Part shown: piece by piece, positions 1 to 8,949 of the stretch
Layout: each line of letters opens with the position of its first letter
Position numbering within the stretch: position 1 is the stretch's first letter
From: Planctomycetota bacterium
GTDB taxonomy: Bacteria; Planctomycetota; UBA1135; UBA2386
Length of the DNA stretch: 64,000 nt
Reading direction: 5' to 3'
NCBI GenBank assembly: GCA_025459175.1
Contig: JALORC010000015.1
Location: 124,001 to 188,000 of the forward strand
Made by a program: the position numbers and the translations under genes
The notes under the pieces: model-generated
Told to the model about the DNA's origin: nothing
Database searches by the model: none
The model's input: only the letters and a program-made list of their open reading frames with translations

Positions 1-1703
1 CCGGCGGACGTGAACACACCACCGACCACCAGATCGCCGTTCGGCAGGCCCAGCATCGTGTCCACGCTGGCCGTCTGGGTCGGGTTCTGGATGCCCTGCG
101 CGAGGCCCGACCACGACGTGCCGCTCCAGGTGGCGACGCGATTGACGACCACAGCACCCGACATGATGAAGAAGCCGCCCGCGACCAGGGTGCCGTTCGG
201 CAGCACCGTCAGCGACAGCACGGCGTTGTCGAAGCCGGGCCCCATCGGCAGCCACGTCGTGCCATTCCAGCGCGCGATGTAGTCACCCGGTCCGCCGCCG
301 GCGACCGTGAAGCTGCCGCCGGCGACGATGTCGCCGTTGGGCAACCGCGCCAGCGCCTGCACCGTGCCGCTGCTGGTCGTGTTGATGCCGCTGCCCAGGG
401 GGCTCCAGTTGGCGCCGTTCCAGCGCGCGATCTGGTTGACCGGCACGCCGCCGAGCGTGCGGAACGGACCGCCGGCGATCACGTCGCCGTTCGGCAGCGT
501 CAGCAGCGCGCGGATCTCGTTGTCGTTGCCGGGCGTCAACGGGGCCCAGCTGGTGCCGTTGAAGCGGGCCACGCGCCACATGGTCGGTGTGCCGGGAATG
601 GCCGGGCTGCTGCGGACGAACGCGCCGCCGGCGAACAGCTCGCCGGTGGCCAGCTTCGTCAGCGTGTTCACGCGCGAGTTGAGGCCGGGGATCGTCACCC
701 AGGCGCTGCCGTTCCAGCGCGCGATGCGACTGGCGGCAAGGCCGCCGGCCGTCGAGAACGTGCCGCCGACCACCAGGTCGCCGTTGTCGAGTTCCCCGAG
801 GCTGTAGACGTCGGTGTTGCAGCCAGTGCCGAGCGCCGACCAGCTGCTGCCGTTCCATCGCGCGACGATGTTGGCCGGGCTGCCGCCGGCGGCCGTGAAC
901 TCGCCGCCGGCGATCAGGTCGCCGCCGGCCAGCTGCCGCAGGCAGCGCACGCGATTGTTGATGCCGCTGCCGAGCGCCGCCCACGTGGTGCCGTTCCACC
1001 GCGCGATGGAGTTGGCGGCGGTGCCGCCGATCGAGGTGAAGGAGCCACCGGCGACCAGTTCGCCGTTGGCCAGCACGGTCAGTGCGAACACCGTGCTGTT
1101 GGCGCCGCCACCGAACGCGGACCACCCGCTGCCGTCCCACCGGGCCAGGTTGCTGGCGGCGATGCCCCCGGCGGTGGTGAACTGCCCGCCTACGACCAGG
1201 TCGCCGTTCGGCAGCGCGGCGAGCGCATTGACGGTGCCATTGACACCGGTGCCGAGCGCGGTCCAGGCGGTGCCGTTCCAGCGGGTGATGCGATTGACGG
1301 TCGCGCCGTCGGCGACCGTGAACGCCCCGCCGGCGATCAGGTCGCCATTGGCGCGCACCAGCAGCGCGTTGACGCGGCCGCCGACGCCGGTGCCGAGGGC
1401 GGACCAGGTGCCGGCCGTCGGGTCGTAGCGGGCGATCCGCGGGGTGATGACCTCGCCGGCGGTGGCGAAATCGCCGCCGAACACGAGGCAGGTCGGCAGT
1501 GGACCGGGGCCGTCCGGATCCCAGGCGGTGGAGCTGTAGACCTCCGCATCGGTGCCGGGCGGGTTGGCGCCGGGCAGCCACTGGGAGCACTGGGCAGTAA
1601 GTGCCGTCGACAGGGCCGCGATCGCCATCGCAGCTACCGGGCCAGCGGTCGCGGCCAGCCGGCGGAACAGTGGGGGGAGGAGCGGGTTGGCGGTGGAGTT
1701 CAC
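1..1703 (-). CDS. Secreted delta-60-like beta-propeller protein (C-terminus cut by window edge)
   Basis: The frame is open from a GTG at 1703 to the window edge, so the C-terminus is missing. The N-terminus has a signal peptide (two Arg, then an Ala/Leu-rich core ending near TALTA-Q), so the product is probably exported. About twelve units of 40-45 residues follow, with a core like LPNGDLVVGGxF, then xxARWNGTxW and ALGxG. This pattern forms propeller blades of the delta-60 kind. Planctomycetes carry many such surface proteins; no catalytic residues are visible. An ATG at 1628 is an alternative start but would cut the signal peptide short. The opening residues (WDPDGPGPLP) closely match the protein at 41285-43729, so the two are paralogues. 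The exact role is unknown; adhesion or surface display is a guess. Confidence 0.8.
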   Translation of the reverse strand, partial: MNSTANPLLPPLFRRLAATAGPVAAMAIAALSTALTAQCSQWLPGANPPGTDAEVYSSTAWDPDGPGPLPTCLVFGGDFATAGEVITPRIARYDPTAGTWSALGTGVGGRVNALLVRANGDLIAGGAFTVADGATVNRITRWNGTAWTALGTGVNGTVNALAALPNGDLVVGGQFTTAGGIAASNLARWDGSGWSAFGGGANSTVFALTVLANGELVAGGSFTSIGGTAANSIARWNGTTWAALGSGINNRVRCLRQLAGGDLIAGGEFTAAGGSPANIVARWNGSSWSALGTGCNTDVYSLGELDNGDLVVGGTFSTAGGLAASRIARWNGSAWVTIPGLNSRVNTLTKLATGELFAGGAFVRSSPAIPGTPTMWRVARFNGTSWAPLTPGNDNEIRALLTLPNGDVIAGGPFRTLGGVPVNQIARWNGANWSPLGSGINTTSSGTVQALARLPNGDIVAGGSFTVAGGGPGDYIARWNGTTWLPMGPGFDNAVLSLTVLPNGTLVAGGFFIMSGAVVVNRVATWSGTSWSGLAQGIQNPTQTASVDTMLGLPNGDLVVGGVFTSA

Positions 1704-1758
1704 GTCCGTGCAGTGCCGAAGCCCGCGTCGATTTGCCGAGAATCTGGGGGATCGGCAG

Positions 1759-1816
1759 CCCGGTGGATCAGCTCGGCCTGCGAGCCGGCTCGGCGGATAG
1801 CGCCACCAGCGACCGT
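1759..1816 (-). repeat. Remnant copy of the 3' end of the ECF sigma-factor gene
   Basis: These 58 bp match 4293-4350, the last codons, stop and just beyond of the ECF sigma-factor gene, in the same orientation with about eight mismatches. Read on the minus strand it ends RSLVALSAE...S-stop, as the sigma gene does. Nothing upstream of it looks like a sigma factor, so it is a leftover, not a gene. It lies in the intergenic stretch between the truncated propeller gene and the kelch gene, and suggests past duplication or insertion at this locus. Confidence 0.6.
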
Positions 1817-1905
1817 GCTGCGTGGCGGCCGTGGCGGGCCGCGCTCAGGCCGCAGTTTTCGCAGATCCCCAGCAAGAGGCGGCGGCCTTCTGCACTGCAC
1901 GGGTC

Positions 1906-4197
1906 ATGGCTAAGTCCTCCTTCTGGTCGAACCTGCTCTGGTTGGGTCTCGCGCCCCTCGCGCTTCCTTCTTTCGCCAGCGCACAGATCCGTGTGCTCGA
2001 GCGGGCGCGGCATGAGGGGCTCGATGACTCGGGATTCAGCAATCTATTGCTGGCCTACTACGATCGGGCTCGTGCCACGATCGTGAACCAGACTTTGCAA
2101 CCCGCCGGTCTCGCTTCGAACGCGCCGTATCTCAGGGAGTGGTCCGGGCGCGGCGAAGTCATGACAGCCCCGATCAGTGTGATTGATTACGAGCGGCCCA
2201 TTTGTCCGTTCCCTGGCCGGCCTGGAGTGGGTTTAGGCGTCAGTGCGTTTCTACAAAGCACTTACGCCTACGAGAATGGAGCATGGCAGCTACTTCTTGT
2301 AGCCAGCCCTACTTTGCCAGGTTTGGGGTTTATTACCATTTCGAGGGGCGTTGGCTTGGTCATGGATGAGGCTCGGCAGGTAGCTGTATGCGCCGCCAAG
2401 CAGGTCGCGACGCCCGCCGGACCATTGTTGATGGTAGGTTGGACACTCGAGTTCGATGGGCAGACCTGGACGTTGGCGTCGAGCACGCATCCGTGGAGCA
2501 GTAGTAATCTATTTGCAGAAGAGATCTACTTGGTCTACCACGGCACGCATCAACGCGTTGAATCCGTGACCCGCGAAGGCGAGATCCGTTCTTGGAACGG
2601 ATCGACTTGGACTCCGCGGGTGGCGCCCATGCCTGGATTCCTAGCAAGCGGCGCGTGCTTCGATACGCATCGTTCGCGCCTCGTCGTTCTCGGTCACTTC
2701 AACGGCAGTGGCTCCGTGCTCGAGTATGACACCAACTACGGTCTTACGCAGTTGTGGGCTGGCCCCGACTACCCAGCGACCATTGGCAACGCCGTGTACG
2801 ACGAAGGTCGTCGAAAAATCGTCTGCACGACCCAAGACACGCCAACCGGGCCATTGCGGACCCGAGCCTACGAAGGTCCCAGCGGGATCATCGCCACCTG
2901 GTCGGACCTCGGCGGATCCACGGTGCGCCCGACCCCGCGCAACGATGCGATGCTCGCGGTGGATGACAGCCGCGGGGCAATCCTGTTCGGCGGCCGCGAC
3001 AACAACAACGTGCCGAACAACGAAACCTGGCTCTGGGACAGTCGCGACTGGACCAATGTCAACCCGACGAACGCGCCTGCCCCACGCTCCGCGGCGGCGT
3101 TGGCAGGCAAAGCCGACCGGGTCGTGCTGTTCGGCGGCATGAACAGCAACAACCAGGCGATGGGGGACACCTGGGCCCTGGTCGGGTCGAGCTGGCAGCA
3201 GTTGGCGCCGCTCACGTCTCCTGCCGCCCGCTTCAACCACGCCATGGCGACCAACTACGTCAGCGGCGAGACCTACCTGTTCGGTGGCTCCGACGGCCAG
3301 AACTGGTTCGGCGATGTGTACAAGCTGGAGAACTTCCTGAGCCTCTGGAGTTGGAGCCAGATCCAAGTCGGCGGAACAGGCAACGTCGGCGTACGCGACC
3401 TCCACGCCATCGCCGTCGACGAGCGGCGCAACAAGCTCGTGCTGTTCGGCGGCCGCAACGAGTTCTTCCAGCAGCTCGGCGATACGTGGGAACTCGATCT
3501 GTCGCAGGCCAGTCCGTCCTGGACCCAGCGCTTCCCGGCGCAGTCACCCTCCGGCCGGGTCAACCACGGCATGACCTACGATAGCCAGCGCGAACGCACC
3601 GTGCTCGTCGGTGGCTACGACATGAACACGGGGGCGTTCCTGGACGACATCTGGGAGTGGGACGGTGTCAGCTGGGCGCAGCGCACGACCGTGATGCGCT
3701 CGATCACTCCGACCGAGAATCCGGCGATGGCCTACGACCACCGGACACAGCGAGTGGTCCTGTTCGGTGGGTGGACCGGTAGTGCGACGAGCGACAACAC
3801 CTACGAACTGGTGGAAACCGCCGGACCGTCGGCGCCCGGCCAGCAGGCCCCGGTGTCCTTGATCCTCAGCTCGGCACCGACGGTCAACGGCAGCAACACG
3901 ACGCCGCTCGGTGTCGACATCGCCAGCTCGGCGGGCCTGTCGGCGCTGTTCGTGGCGATCGGCGGGGCACCGCAGCCGCTCGCGTACCTGCCGACCCCGT
4001 TGTTCTGCAGCAGCCAGCCGTTCTATGTGCAACCCGTCGCCAGCTACGTCGGGGTCGGCAACAGGTTCAGCTACAGTGTGCCGATCCCACCGGCTGCCGC
4101 CGGGATCCTGCTGTCGGCCCAGGGCCTGTCGTTCCACGCCAACGGCTGCATCGACACCACCGACGCCCTGTTCGTGACCGTGCAAACCCTGCAGTGA
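1906..4197 (+). CDS. Secreted kelch-repeat protein
   Basis: The product has 763 residues. The start is the ATG at 1906 because it gives a good signal peptide (MAKSSFWSN, a Leu-rich core, then FASA-Q); an upstream GTG at 1822 would bury it. The C-terminal half (about residues 330-640) holds kelch blades with the VLFGG signature and WxWDGxxW ends (LFGGRDNNN, VLFGGMNS, YLFGGSDG, VLFGGRN, VLVGGYD, VLFGGWT). The last 110 residues are a separate beta-rich domain. The N-terminal third is clearly lower in GC (about 55% by eye at 2040-2340) and uses codons unlike its neighbours. The gene therefore looks like a mosaic of an acquired N-terminal domain and a native propeller. Likely a surface or periplasmic binding protein; no enzyme motif seen. 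Confidence 0.8.
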   Translation: MAKSSFWSNLLWLGLAPLALPSFASAQIRVLERARHEGLDDSGFSNLLLAYYDRARATIVNQTLQPAGLASNAPYLREWSGRGEVMTAPISVIDYERPICPFPGRPGVGLGVSAFLQSTYAYENGAWQLLLVASPTLPGLGFITISRGVGLVMDEARQVAVCAAKQVATPAGPLLMVGWTLEFDGQTWTLASSTHPWSSSNLFAEEIYLVYHGTHQRVESVTREGEIRSWNGSTWTPRVAPMPGFLASGACFDTHRSRLVVLGHFNGSGSVLEYDTNYGLTQLWAGPDYPATIGNAVYDEGRRKIVCTTQDTPTGPLRTRAYEGPSGIIATWSDLGGSTVRPTPRNDAMLAVDDSRGAILFGGRDNNNVPNNETWLWDSRDWTNVNPTNAPAPRSAAALAGKADRVVLFGGMNSNNQAMGDTWALVGSSWQQLAPLTSPAARFNHAMATNYVSGETYLFGGSDGQNWFGDVYKLENFLSLWSWSQIQVGGTGNVGVRDLHAIAVDERRNKLVLFGGRNEFFQQLGDTWELDLSQASPSWTQRFPAQSPSGRVNHGMTYDSQRERTVLVGGYDMNTGAFLDDIWEWDGVSWAQRTTVMRSITPTENPAMAYDHRTQRVVLFGGWTGSATSDNTYELVETAGPSAPGQQAPVSLILSSAPTVNGSNTTPLGVDIASSAGLSALFVAIGGAPQPLAYLPTPLFCSSQPFYVQPVASYVGVGNRFSYSVPIPPAAAGILLSAQGLSFHANGCIDTTDALFVTVQTLQ

Positions 4198-4210
4198 CCC
4201 CGGGCAGCAA

Positions 4211-4241
4211 ACCGCGGCGGCCTCCTCGAGCCGGCCGCGGT
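4211..4241. terminator. Hairpin between convergent kelch and ECF genes
   Basis: ACCGCGGCGG at 4211 can pair with CCGGCCGCGGT ending at 4241, with one bulge and a ten-base loop. It lies 14 bp after the kelch stop and 61 bp from the ECF stop, so it could end transcription from either side. There is no U-tract, so termination efficiency is uncertain. Confidence 0.45.
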
Positions 4242-4301
4242 TGCCGACCCGGAACCGATCCGCGCGATTCGGTCGCCCCAGCGCGCCGTCGTCCCGGTCG
4301 A

Positions 4302-4898
4302 TCAGCTCGCCCCGCGATCCAGTTCGGCGGACAGCGCCACCAGCGACCGGGACAGCAGCGTGCGCACGGCGTTCTCCGTCCGACCCATCACGCGAGCGAC
4401 CTCGGGGATCGGCAGGCCGGCGAGCCGCGCCAGAGCGATGACTTCCCGCTGATCGGGTTTGAGCCGCTCGAGGGCGACCTGCAGCGACGCGTTGGCCTCG
4501 TGGCCGATCGCCTCGCGGCTGGGGGAGTTCAACTGCGCCCGGCCGTCCACCAACTCGCTCGGGTCGACGCCGTCTTCGCGTTGGTGGTGGCGCTTCTGCG
4601 CCTTCTGGCTGCGCAGCCGCATGCGCACCTTGTTGAGGGCCGCCGTGAACAGCCAGCTGCGGAAGCGCGCCTCACCCTGCCACGTGAAGTCCGGGCCAGC
4701 CTGAAGCAGCTCGCGGCAGGTCGATTGCACGAGATCGGCGACCGACTCGTTCAGGCGCTGCTCGGCGGCGATCTGGGCGCGCAGGAACGCATGCAGCCGC
4801 GGGACGTACAGCGTCAGCATCCGCTCGATGCTGACGGGGTCCCCGCGCGAGGCGCGGCTCGCGAGGTCCCGACTCTCGTCGTCGCCGAGTTCGCTCAT
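4302..4898 (-). CDS. ECF-type RNA polymerase sigma factor
   Basis: The product has 198 residues if it starts at the ATG at 4898 (MSELGDDESRD). Region 2 is seen around RFRSWLFTAALNKVRMRL. Region 4 is the helix-turn-helix around LKPDQREVIALARLAGLPIPEVARVMGRTENAVRTLLSRSLVALS. It would direct RNA polymerase to alternative promoters. It is divergently arranged, 99 bp apart, with a membrane Ser/Thr kinase carrying WD40 repeats. In planctomycetes such pairs are common, and the kinase is thought to control the sigma factor or share its signal. No anti-sigma gene is present. A start at 4961 is possible, but the extra 21 residues are low in information. No clear Shine-Dalgarno site. Confidence 0.9.
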   Translation of the reverse strand: MSELGDDESRDLASRASRGDPVSIERMLTLYVPRLHAFLRAQIAAEQRLNESVADLVQSTCRELLQAGPDFTWQGEARFRSWLFTAALNKVRMRLRSQKAQKRHHQREDGVDPSELVDGRAQLNSPSREAIGHEANASLQVALERLKPDQREVIALARLAGLPIPEVARVMGRTENAVRTLLSRSLVALSAELDRGAS

Positions 4899-4997
4899 GG
4901 CAGGAAGGACGCCCAGCGCGAATCCACGGGGGACTTCGCAAGGATCTGGCTGGCGCGGCACTCTACCCTGTGGGCGCTGCCCCGCGCCTGCCCTCGC

Positions 4998-7900
4998 ATG
5001 GACTCGACCGACGACCTGCTCGCCGAACTGCTGGACCTACCGCCGGAACAATGGCGCGCCGGACTCGAGCGGGTTTGCACCGAACATCCGGCTTGCGCCA
5101 CCGAGCTGCGGCGCCGTTTCGCGCACCTGGAGCGCTGTGGCGTCACCGAACCGGTGGCGCTGAGCGCGCCGGTTCCGGGCCAGGTACCGCAGCGCTTCGG
5201 GTCCTACCGGCTGCTGCGTCGCCTTGGCGAAGGCGGCATGGGCACCGTGTGGCTGGCGCTGCACGAGGGCCTCGGCCGCGAAGTCGCGATCAAGATGTTG
5301 CGCCCCGAGCGCCTGTGGTTCGACAACGCGCGGGAGCGGTTCCAACGCGAGGTCGAGGCCGTGGCCCGACTGCGCCATCCCGGCTGCGTCGCCATCCAGG
5401 AAGTCGGCGAGACCGAGAACGTGCCGTTCTTCGCGATGGAATACGTCGCCGGCGCGAACTGCGAACAGATCCTGACCGCGCTGCGCGCACGGCGCCCGGC
5501 CGTGTCCCCGGCCAGCTCTTCCGGCCACGACCTGCTGACGGTGCTGCGGCAGGGCGGCACGCAGGTCGACAGCAGCGCGTCGGCCCTGTTCGCCGGCCCG
5601 TGGACCCGCACCGCCGTGCGCATCGTGCTGGCTGCCACCGAGGCGCTGGCGCACGCGCATGCCCGCGGCGTGGTGCACCGCGACCTGAAGCCCGGCAACC
5701 TGATGGTCACGCCGGAAGGCCGCGTCGTCGTCATCGACTTCGGCCTCGCGGTCGCGGCCGGCACGTCGGCGTTGACCCGCGAAGGCAGCCAGCTCGGTTC
5801 GGTGCCCTACATGGCACCCGAGCAGTTGCGCGGCTTTGCCGCGGCGATCGGCCCGCGCACCGATGTCTATGCGCTCGGGGTCTGCCTGTACGAGCTGCTC
5901 GCCATGGCCCCGGCGTTCGCAACCGGCGACGAACAGCAGCTGCGCACCGCGATCCTGGCCGGCGGCGTGCCGCCGTTGACCGAACGCAATCCGGCGGTGA
6001 GTCGCGATCTCGCCGTCGTCGTGGCACGGGCCATGCACGTCGATCCCGAACGGCGCTACGCCTCGGCGCTGGAGTTGGCGGCCGACCTGATGGCGGTGCT
6101 CGAGGATCGCTCGATCCAGGCGCGGCGGGATGCGCTGGGGGCGCGCCTGTCGCGGTGGGCGCGGCAGCGGCCGGCCCTGGCGACCGCCGCCGCGCTGCTG
6201 CTGCTCGGCACCCTGCTGGTGCCGACCGCGATCTCGCTGGCGATCGCCGGCCAGCGCGATCGGGCCCAGGTGGCCGAGCAGCAGGCGCGCCGCCGCGAGT
6301 ACGGCGCCAGCGTGTCGGCCGCCGCCACCGCCCTGCTCGCCGGCAACGGCAACGCGGCGCGGCTGCTGCTGGATGGCTGCGCGCCTGACCTGCGCGGCTT
6401 CGAGTGGCACCATCTGCAGCTGGCGGTCGACACCAGCTTCCTGGTGATGCCGACCGGCACCGCCGCGGTCACCGCCGTGGCCGTGACGCCGGCCGGCGAT
6501 CGCCTGATCGCGGGCACCGCGGACGGCCGCCTGCGGCTGTACGCGCTTGCTGCCGGGGAACTGCTCCGGGAGTTCAAGGCCGTCGGCAAGTCGGCACTGG
6601 CGACCATCGCGTTCGACGGCGATGGCGCGGAGCTGTTCGCGGTCGATGCCGAACAGGTCTTGCGCGTCTACGACGTGAGCACCGGCCAGCTGCTGCGGCA
6701 GCGGCCGGGGGCCGCGGCGAAGGAGCGCCTCGCCTTGCCGGACCAGGTCGACCGCGTGGTGGTCGCGCGCCCCGGCGGACGCCTCACGATCCTCGACGCG
6801 CGGTCGCTGGCGGTCCTTCGCGATGTCGATCTGGAACTGCGTGGCTGGCCCGACGACAACCCGTGCGTGGTGTCCGGCGAGGACGTGCTGGCCGGTGGCA
6901 CACGCGGCATCACGATCTGGGACTCACGCGATGGCAGTTGCCGCGCGCAGCTGCCGCACGCCGCTGGCACCAGCTTGCTCGGCGTCAGCGAAGGCGCGGC
7001 GATGGTCGCGAGTCTGCACGGCCCCGACCTGATGGCGTGGCACCTCGGCGAGCAGCGCGGGTCCTCGTTCAGCCTCGGTGGTCGCACGCCGATCAAGGTG
7101 CTGCTGCCCCGCGCCGGCCGCTTCGTCGTGGCTCCCTGCGACACCGGCGAGATCCTGGTGCGGGATCCGGGGACGCAACACGTGCGGACGCTGTGCGGCC
7201 ACCGGGGCGCCGTCACGTCCGCCGCGGTCGTGCCCCGCACCAACACCTTCGTGACCGGCGGTGCGGACGGCACGGTGCGGCTTTGGAGTGCTTCGGCCTC
7301 GCGCGATCGGGTCGAGCTGACCGGCGTCGGCTGGGGCCGTTCGCTGGCGATCGATGCGCAGCGGCGGCTGTTCACCGGCGGCGATGATGCGACCGTGCGG
7401 GCCGTCGATCCCGACACCGGGGCGGTGGCCTGGCAGGCCCTGCACCCACACTGGGTGAACGCGGTGGCCGTGGTCGAAGCCGAGCAGCTGTTGGTCGCTT
7501 CGGTGGGGACGCGGCTTTGGTTCTGGTCGACTGCCGATGGCACCTCGCGCGGCCACCTGGACCTGCCCGCCGACAGTTCGCGTGCGATGCGCATCGCGGT
7601 GGCGCCCGGCGGCAACCTGCTCGCCGTCGGTGGCCAGACCGGGCATGTGACGCTGGTCGACCCGGTGGCGCGCACCGTGTTGCAGAGCCGGGCCGTGCAC
7701 GTGGGGATGTTGACGGAGATCGTGTTCGACGGGCCGCGGCGGCTGCTGTCGGGTGGCACCGATGGCGCCGTGTTGGCGATGGATGCCGCCGGCGAGGCAC
7801 CGCCGCAGCTGCTGTGCCGCACCAGCGCCGCGTGCCGGTCCATCGCGATGGCCGGGGCAGTGCTCTTCACCAGCGAGCAGGCGCTCGCGGCGCCCAGCGG

Positions 7901-8786
7901 CGTGCTGGTCGAGCGCGACGCGCGCACGGGGGCAGCGCTGCGGTCGCAGGCGGTCAGCGATGCCGTGGTCGTGATACGGGTGCTCGACGACCAGCGGTTG
8001 GTGGTCGGTACGGAGAACGGGCACGTGGTGTTCTGGGATCGGGAACTGCTGACGCCGATCCTCGACCTGCAGCTGTTCACGGAGCGGGTGCGCAATCTGG
8101 TCGTCGATCCACGCGGCGAGTGGGTGGCCGCGATCGGCTCCGGCGGCGAACCGAAGATCCTGCGGGCGGTCGCCGGCATCGGCATCGGCATCGGCGACCC
8201 GCGGCGCGTGCACGAGCGTCTGCAGGTCGCCGACCTGCGCGATCGCATCCGCGCCGCGATGCTCAAGGTGGCGTGGCGGCCGCACGTGGAGCGGGTACTG
8301 GCCGCGGATCCCGACCTGACTCCTGCGGTACGGGAACTGGCCCGATCGTTGCTGCCACCGCTCAGCCCCTGGGAGATCGGCAACCTGGCGCTCGATCTGG
8401 GCACCGGTGCGGCGCCGTCCGCAACGGACCGGATCTGGATGCGGGAGTTGTTCGCCGCGCTGCAGGAGGCGCTGGTTGCTGGGTGCGACGAGCACGAACA
8501 GCTGGCCCGCATCGGCTGCGCCCTGCTCGCGGTACGGCTCGGGGAACCGCAGGCAGCGTTGCGTGCCTGCGGCGACCTGGCCGTCGCCGCGACCAAGCCG
8601 ACCGACAACGCCGGCCGCTACCTGCCGCTGCTGCACTTCGCGTGCGGCATGGCTCATGGCCAGCTCGGGGATCGGACTGCCGCGCAGCGGGAACGGACCG
8701 CGCTGGCAGCGCTGGTTGCCGGCGCGTTCGCTGCGGACTCGCTGGCCATCCGGTTGTTGCGCGAACTCGACGAGGCGCTGCGGTAG
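4998..8786 (+). CDS. Transmembrane Ser/Thr protein kinase with C-terminal WD40 propeller
   Basis: The product has 1262 residues from the ATG at 4998. The cytoplasmic kinase domain covers about residues 70-360: Gly-rich loop GEGGMGTVW near 76, Lys in VAIKML, catalytic loop HRDLKPGNLM near 227, DFGLA near 247, and APEQLRG. One membrane segment follows (AAALLLLGTLLVPTAISLAI, near 393-415). About 600 residues of WD40-like blades come next, which would lie outside the cytoplasm and sense a signal. The last 200 residues are helical. This PknB-WD40 architecture is typical of planctomycetes. The divergent ECF sigma gene is the natural functional partner. A short in-frame run of GGCATC units near 8176 encodes alternating Gly-Ile. 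The substrate is unknown. Confidence 0.9.
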   Translation: MDSTDDLLAELLDLPPEQWRAGLERVCTEHPACATELRRRFAHLERCGVTEPVALSAPVPGQVPQRFGSYRLLRRLGEGGMGTVWLALHEGLGREVAIKMLRPERLWFDNARERFQREVEAVARLRHPGCVAIQEVGETENVPFFAMEYVAGANCEQILTALRARRPAVSPASSSGHDLLTVLRQGGTQVDSSASALFAGPWTRTAVRIVLAATEALAHAHARGVVHRDLKPGNLMVTPEGRVVVIDFGLAVAAGTSALTREGSQLGSVPYMAPEQLRGFAAAIGPRTDVYALGVCLYELLAMAPAFATGDEQQLRTAILAGGVPPLTERNPAVSRDLAVVVARAMHVDPERRYASALELAADLMAVLEDRSIQARRDALGARLSRWARQRPALATAAALLLLGTLLVPTAISLAIAGQRDRAQVAEQQARRREYGASVSAAATALLAGNGNAARLLLDGCAPDLRGFEWHHLQLAVDTSFLVMPTGTAAVTAVAVTPAGDRLIAGTADGRLRLYALAAGELLREFKAVGKSALATIAFDGDGAELFAVDAEQVLRVYDVSTGQLLRQRPGAAAKERLALPDQVDRVVVARPGGRLTILDARSLAVLRDVDLELRGWPDDNPCVVSGEDVLAGGTRGITIWDSRDGSCRAQLPHAAGTSLLGVSEGAAMVASLHGPDLMAWHLGEQRGSSFSLGGRTPIKVLLPRAGRFVVAPCDTGEILVRDPGTQHVRTLCGHRGAVTSAAVVPRTNTFVTGGADGTVRLWSASASRDRVELTGVGWGRSLAIDAQRRLFTGGDDATVRAVDPDTGAVAWQALHPHWVNAVAVVEAEQLLVASVGTRLWFWSTADGTSRGHLDLPADSSRAMRIAVAPGGNLLAVGGQTGHVTLVDPVARTVLQSRAVHVGMLTEIVFDGPRRLLSGGTDGAVLAMDAAGEAPPQLLCRTSAACRSIAMAGAVLFTSEQALAAPSGVLVERDARTGAALRSQAVSDAVVVIRVLDDQRLVVGTENGHVVFWDRELLTPILDLQLFTERVRNLVVDPRGEWVAAIGSGGEPKILRAVAGIGIGIGDPRRVHERLQVADLRDRIRAAMLKVAWRPHVERVLAADPDLTPAVRELARSLLPPLSPWEIGNLALDLGTGAAPSATDRIWMRELFAALQEALVAGCDEHEQLARIGCALLAVRLGEPQAALRACGDLAVAATKPTDNAGRYLPLLHFACGMAHGQLGDRTAAQRERTALAALVAGAFAADSLAIRLLRELDEALR

Positions 8787-8811
8787 GCGACCGTGGGCGG
8801 CCCGGGTGCCG

Positions 8812-8825
8812 TTTGCACAATCCAC
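8812..8825. promoter_or_regulatory. Putative upstream activator site, TTTGCACAATCCAC
   Basis: This 14-mer shares 13 identical bases (TTGCACAATCCAC) with 17036-17048 and has a short dyad, TTG-CA-CAA. It lies about 100 bp before the sigma54-like site of the VIT gene, a usual distance for an enhancer-binding protein. The protein that binds it is not known from sequence; the EBP encoded at 32338-33396 is the obvious candidate. Confidence 0.4.
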
Positions 8826-8923
8826 ACGACGGCGTGCCTGCGTGCGGTGCGAATCGTGGCCCCCCGACGGCGCCGGAGCGCGGGTCCGCCGTCGTGCTGG
8901 CCGGTGGCCTGCGGCGTGGCAGC

Positions 8924-8937
8924 GGTGTGCTCGTTGC
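8924..8937 (+). promoter_or_regulatory. Sigma54-type -24/-12 site of the VIT gene
   Basis: GGTGTGCTCGTTGCA shows GG-N10-GC with a TTGCA -12 element. Transcription would start at about 8949, right at the ATG at 8950, so the mRNA would have almost no leader. See the related sites at 16972, 18963, 20899, 21325, 21574, 33648 and 55108. Confidence 0.5.
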
Positions 8938-8949
8938 AGGGCGCAACGC

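Noticed and set aside
283-1590. Long Arg-rich open frame antisense or out of frame in the propeller gene
   Set aside because: A by-product of GC-rich repeats; the real frame reads ARWNGTxW blades and runs off the window.
2248-2257. TTTCTACAAA, identical to the element at 33563
   Set aside because: It lies inside the low-GC part of the kelch coding sequence with no sigma54-type site downstream; most likely chance.
8175-8197. Tandem GGCATC repeat
   Set aside because: It is in frame inside the kinase gene and only encodes Gly-Ile repeats; too short to be a functional repeat element.
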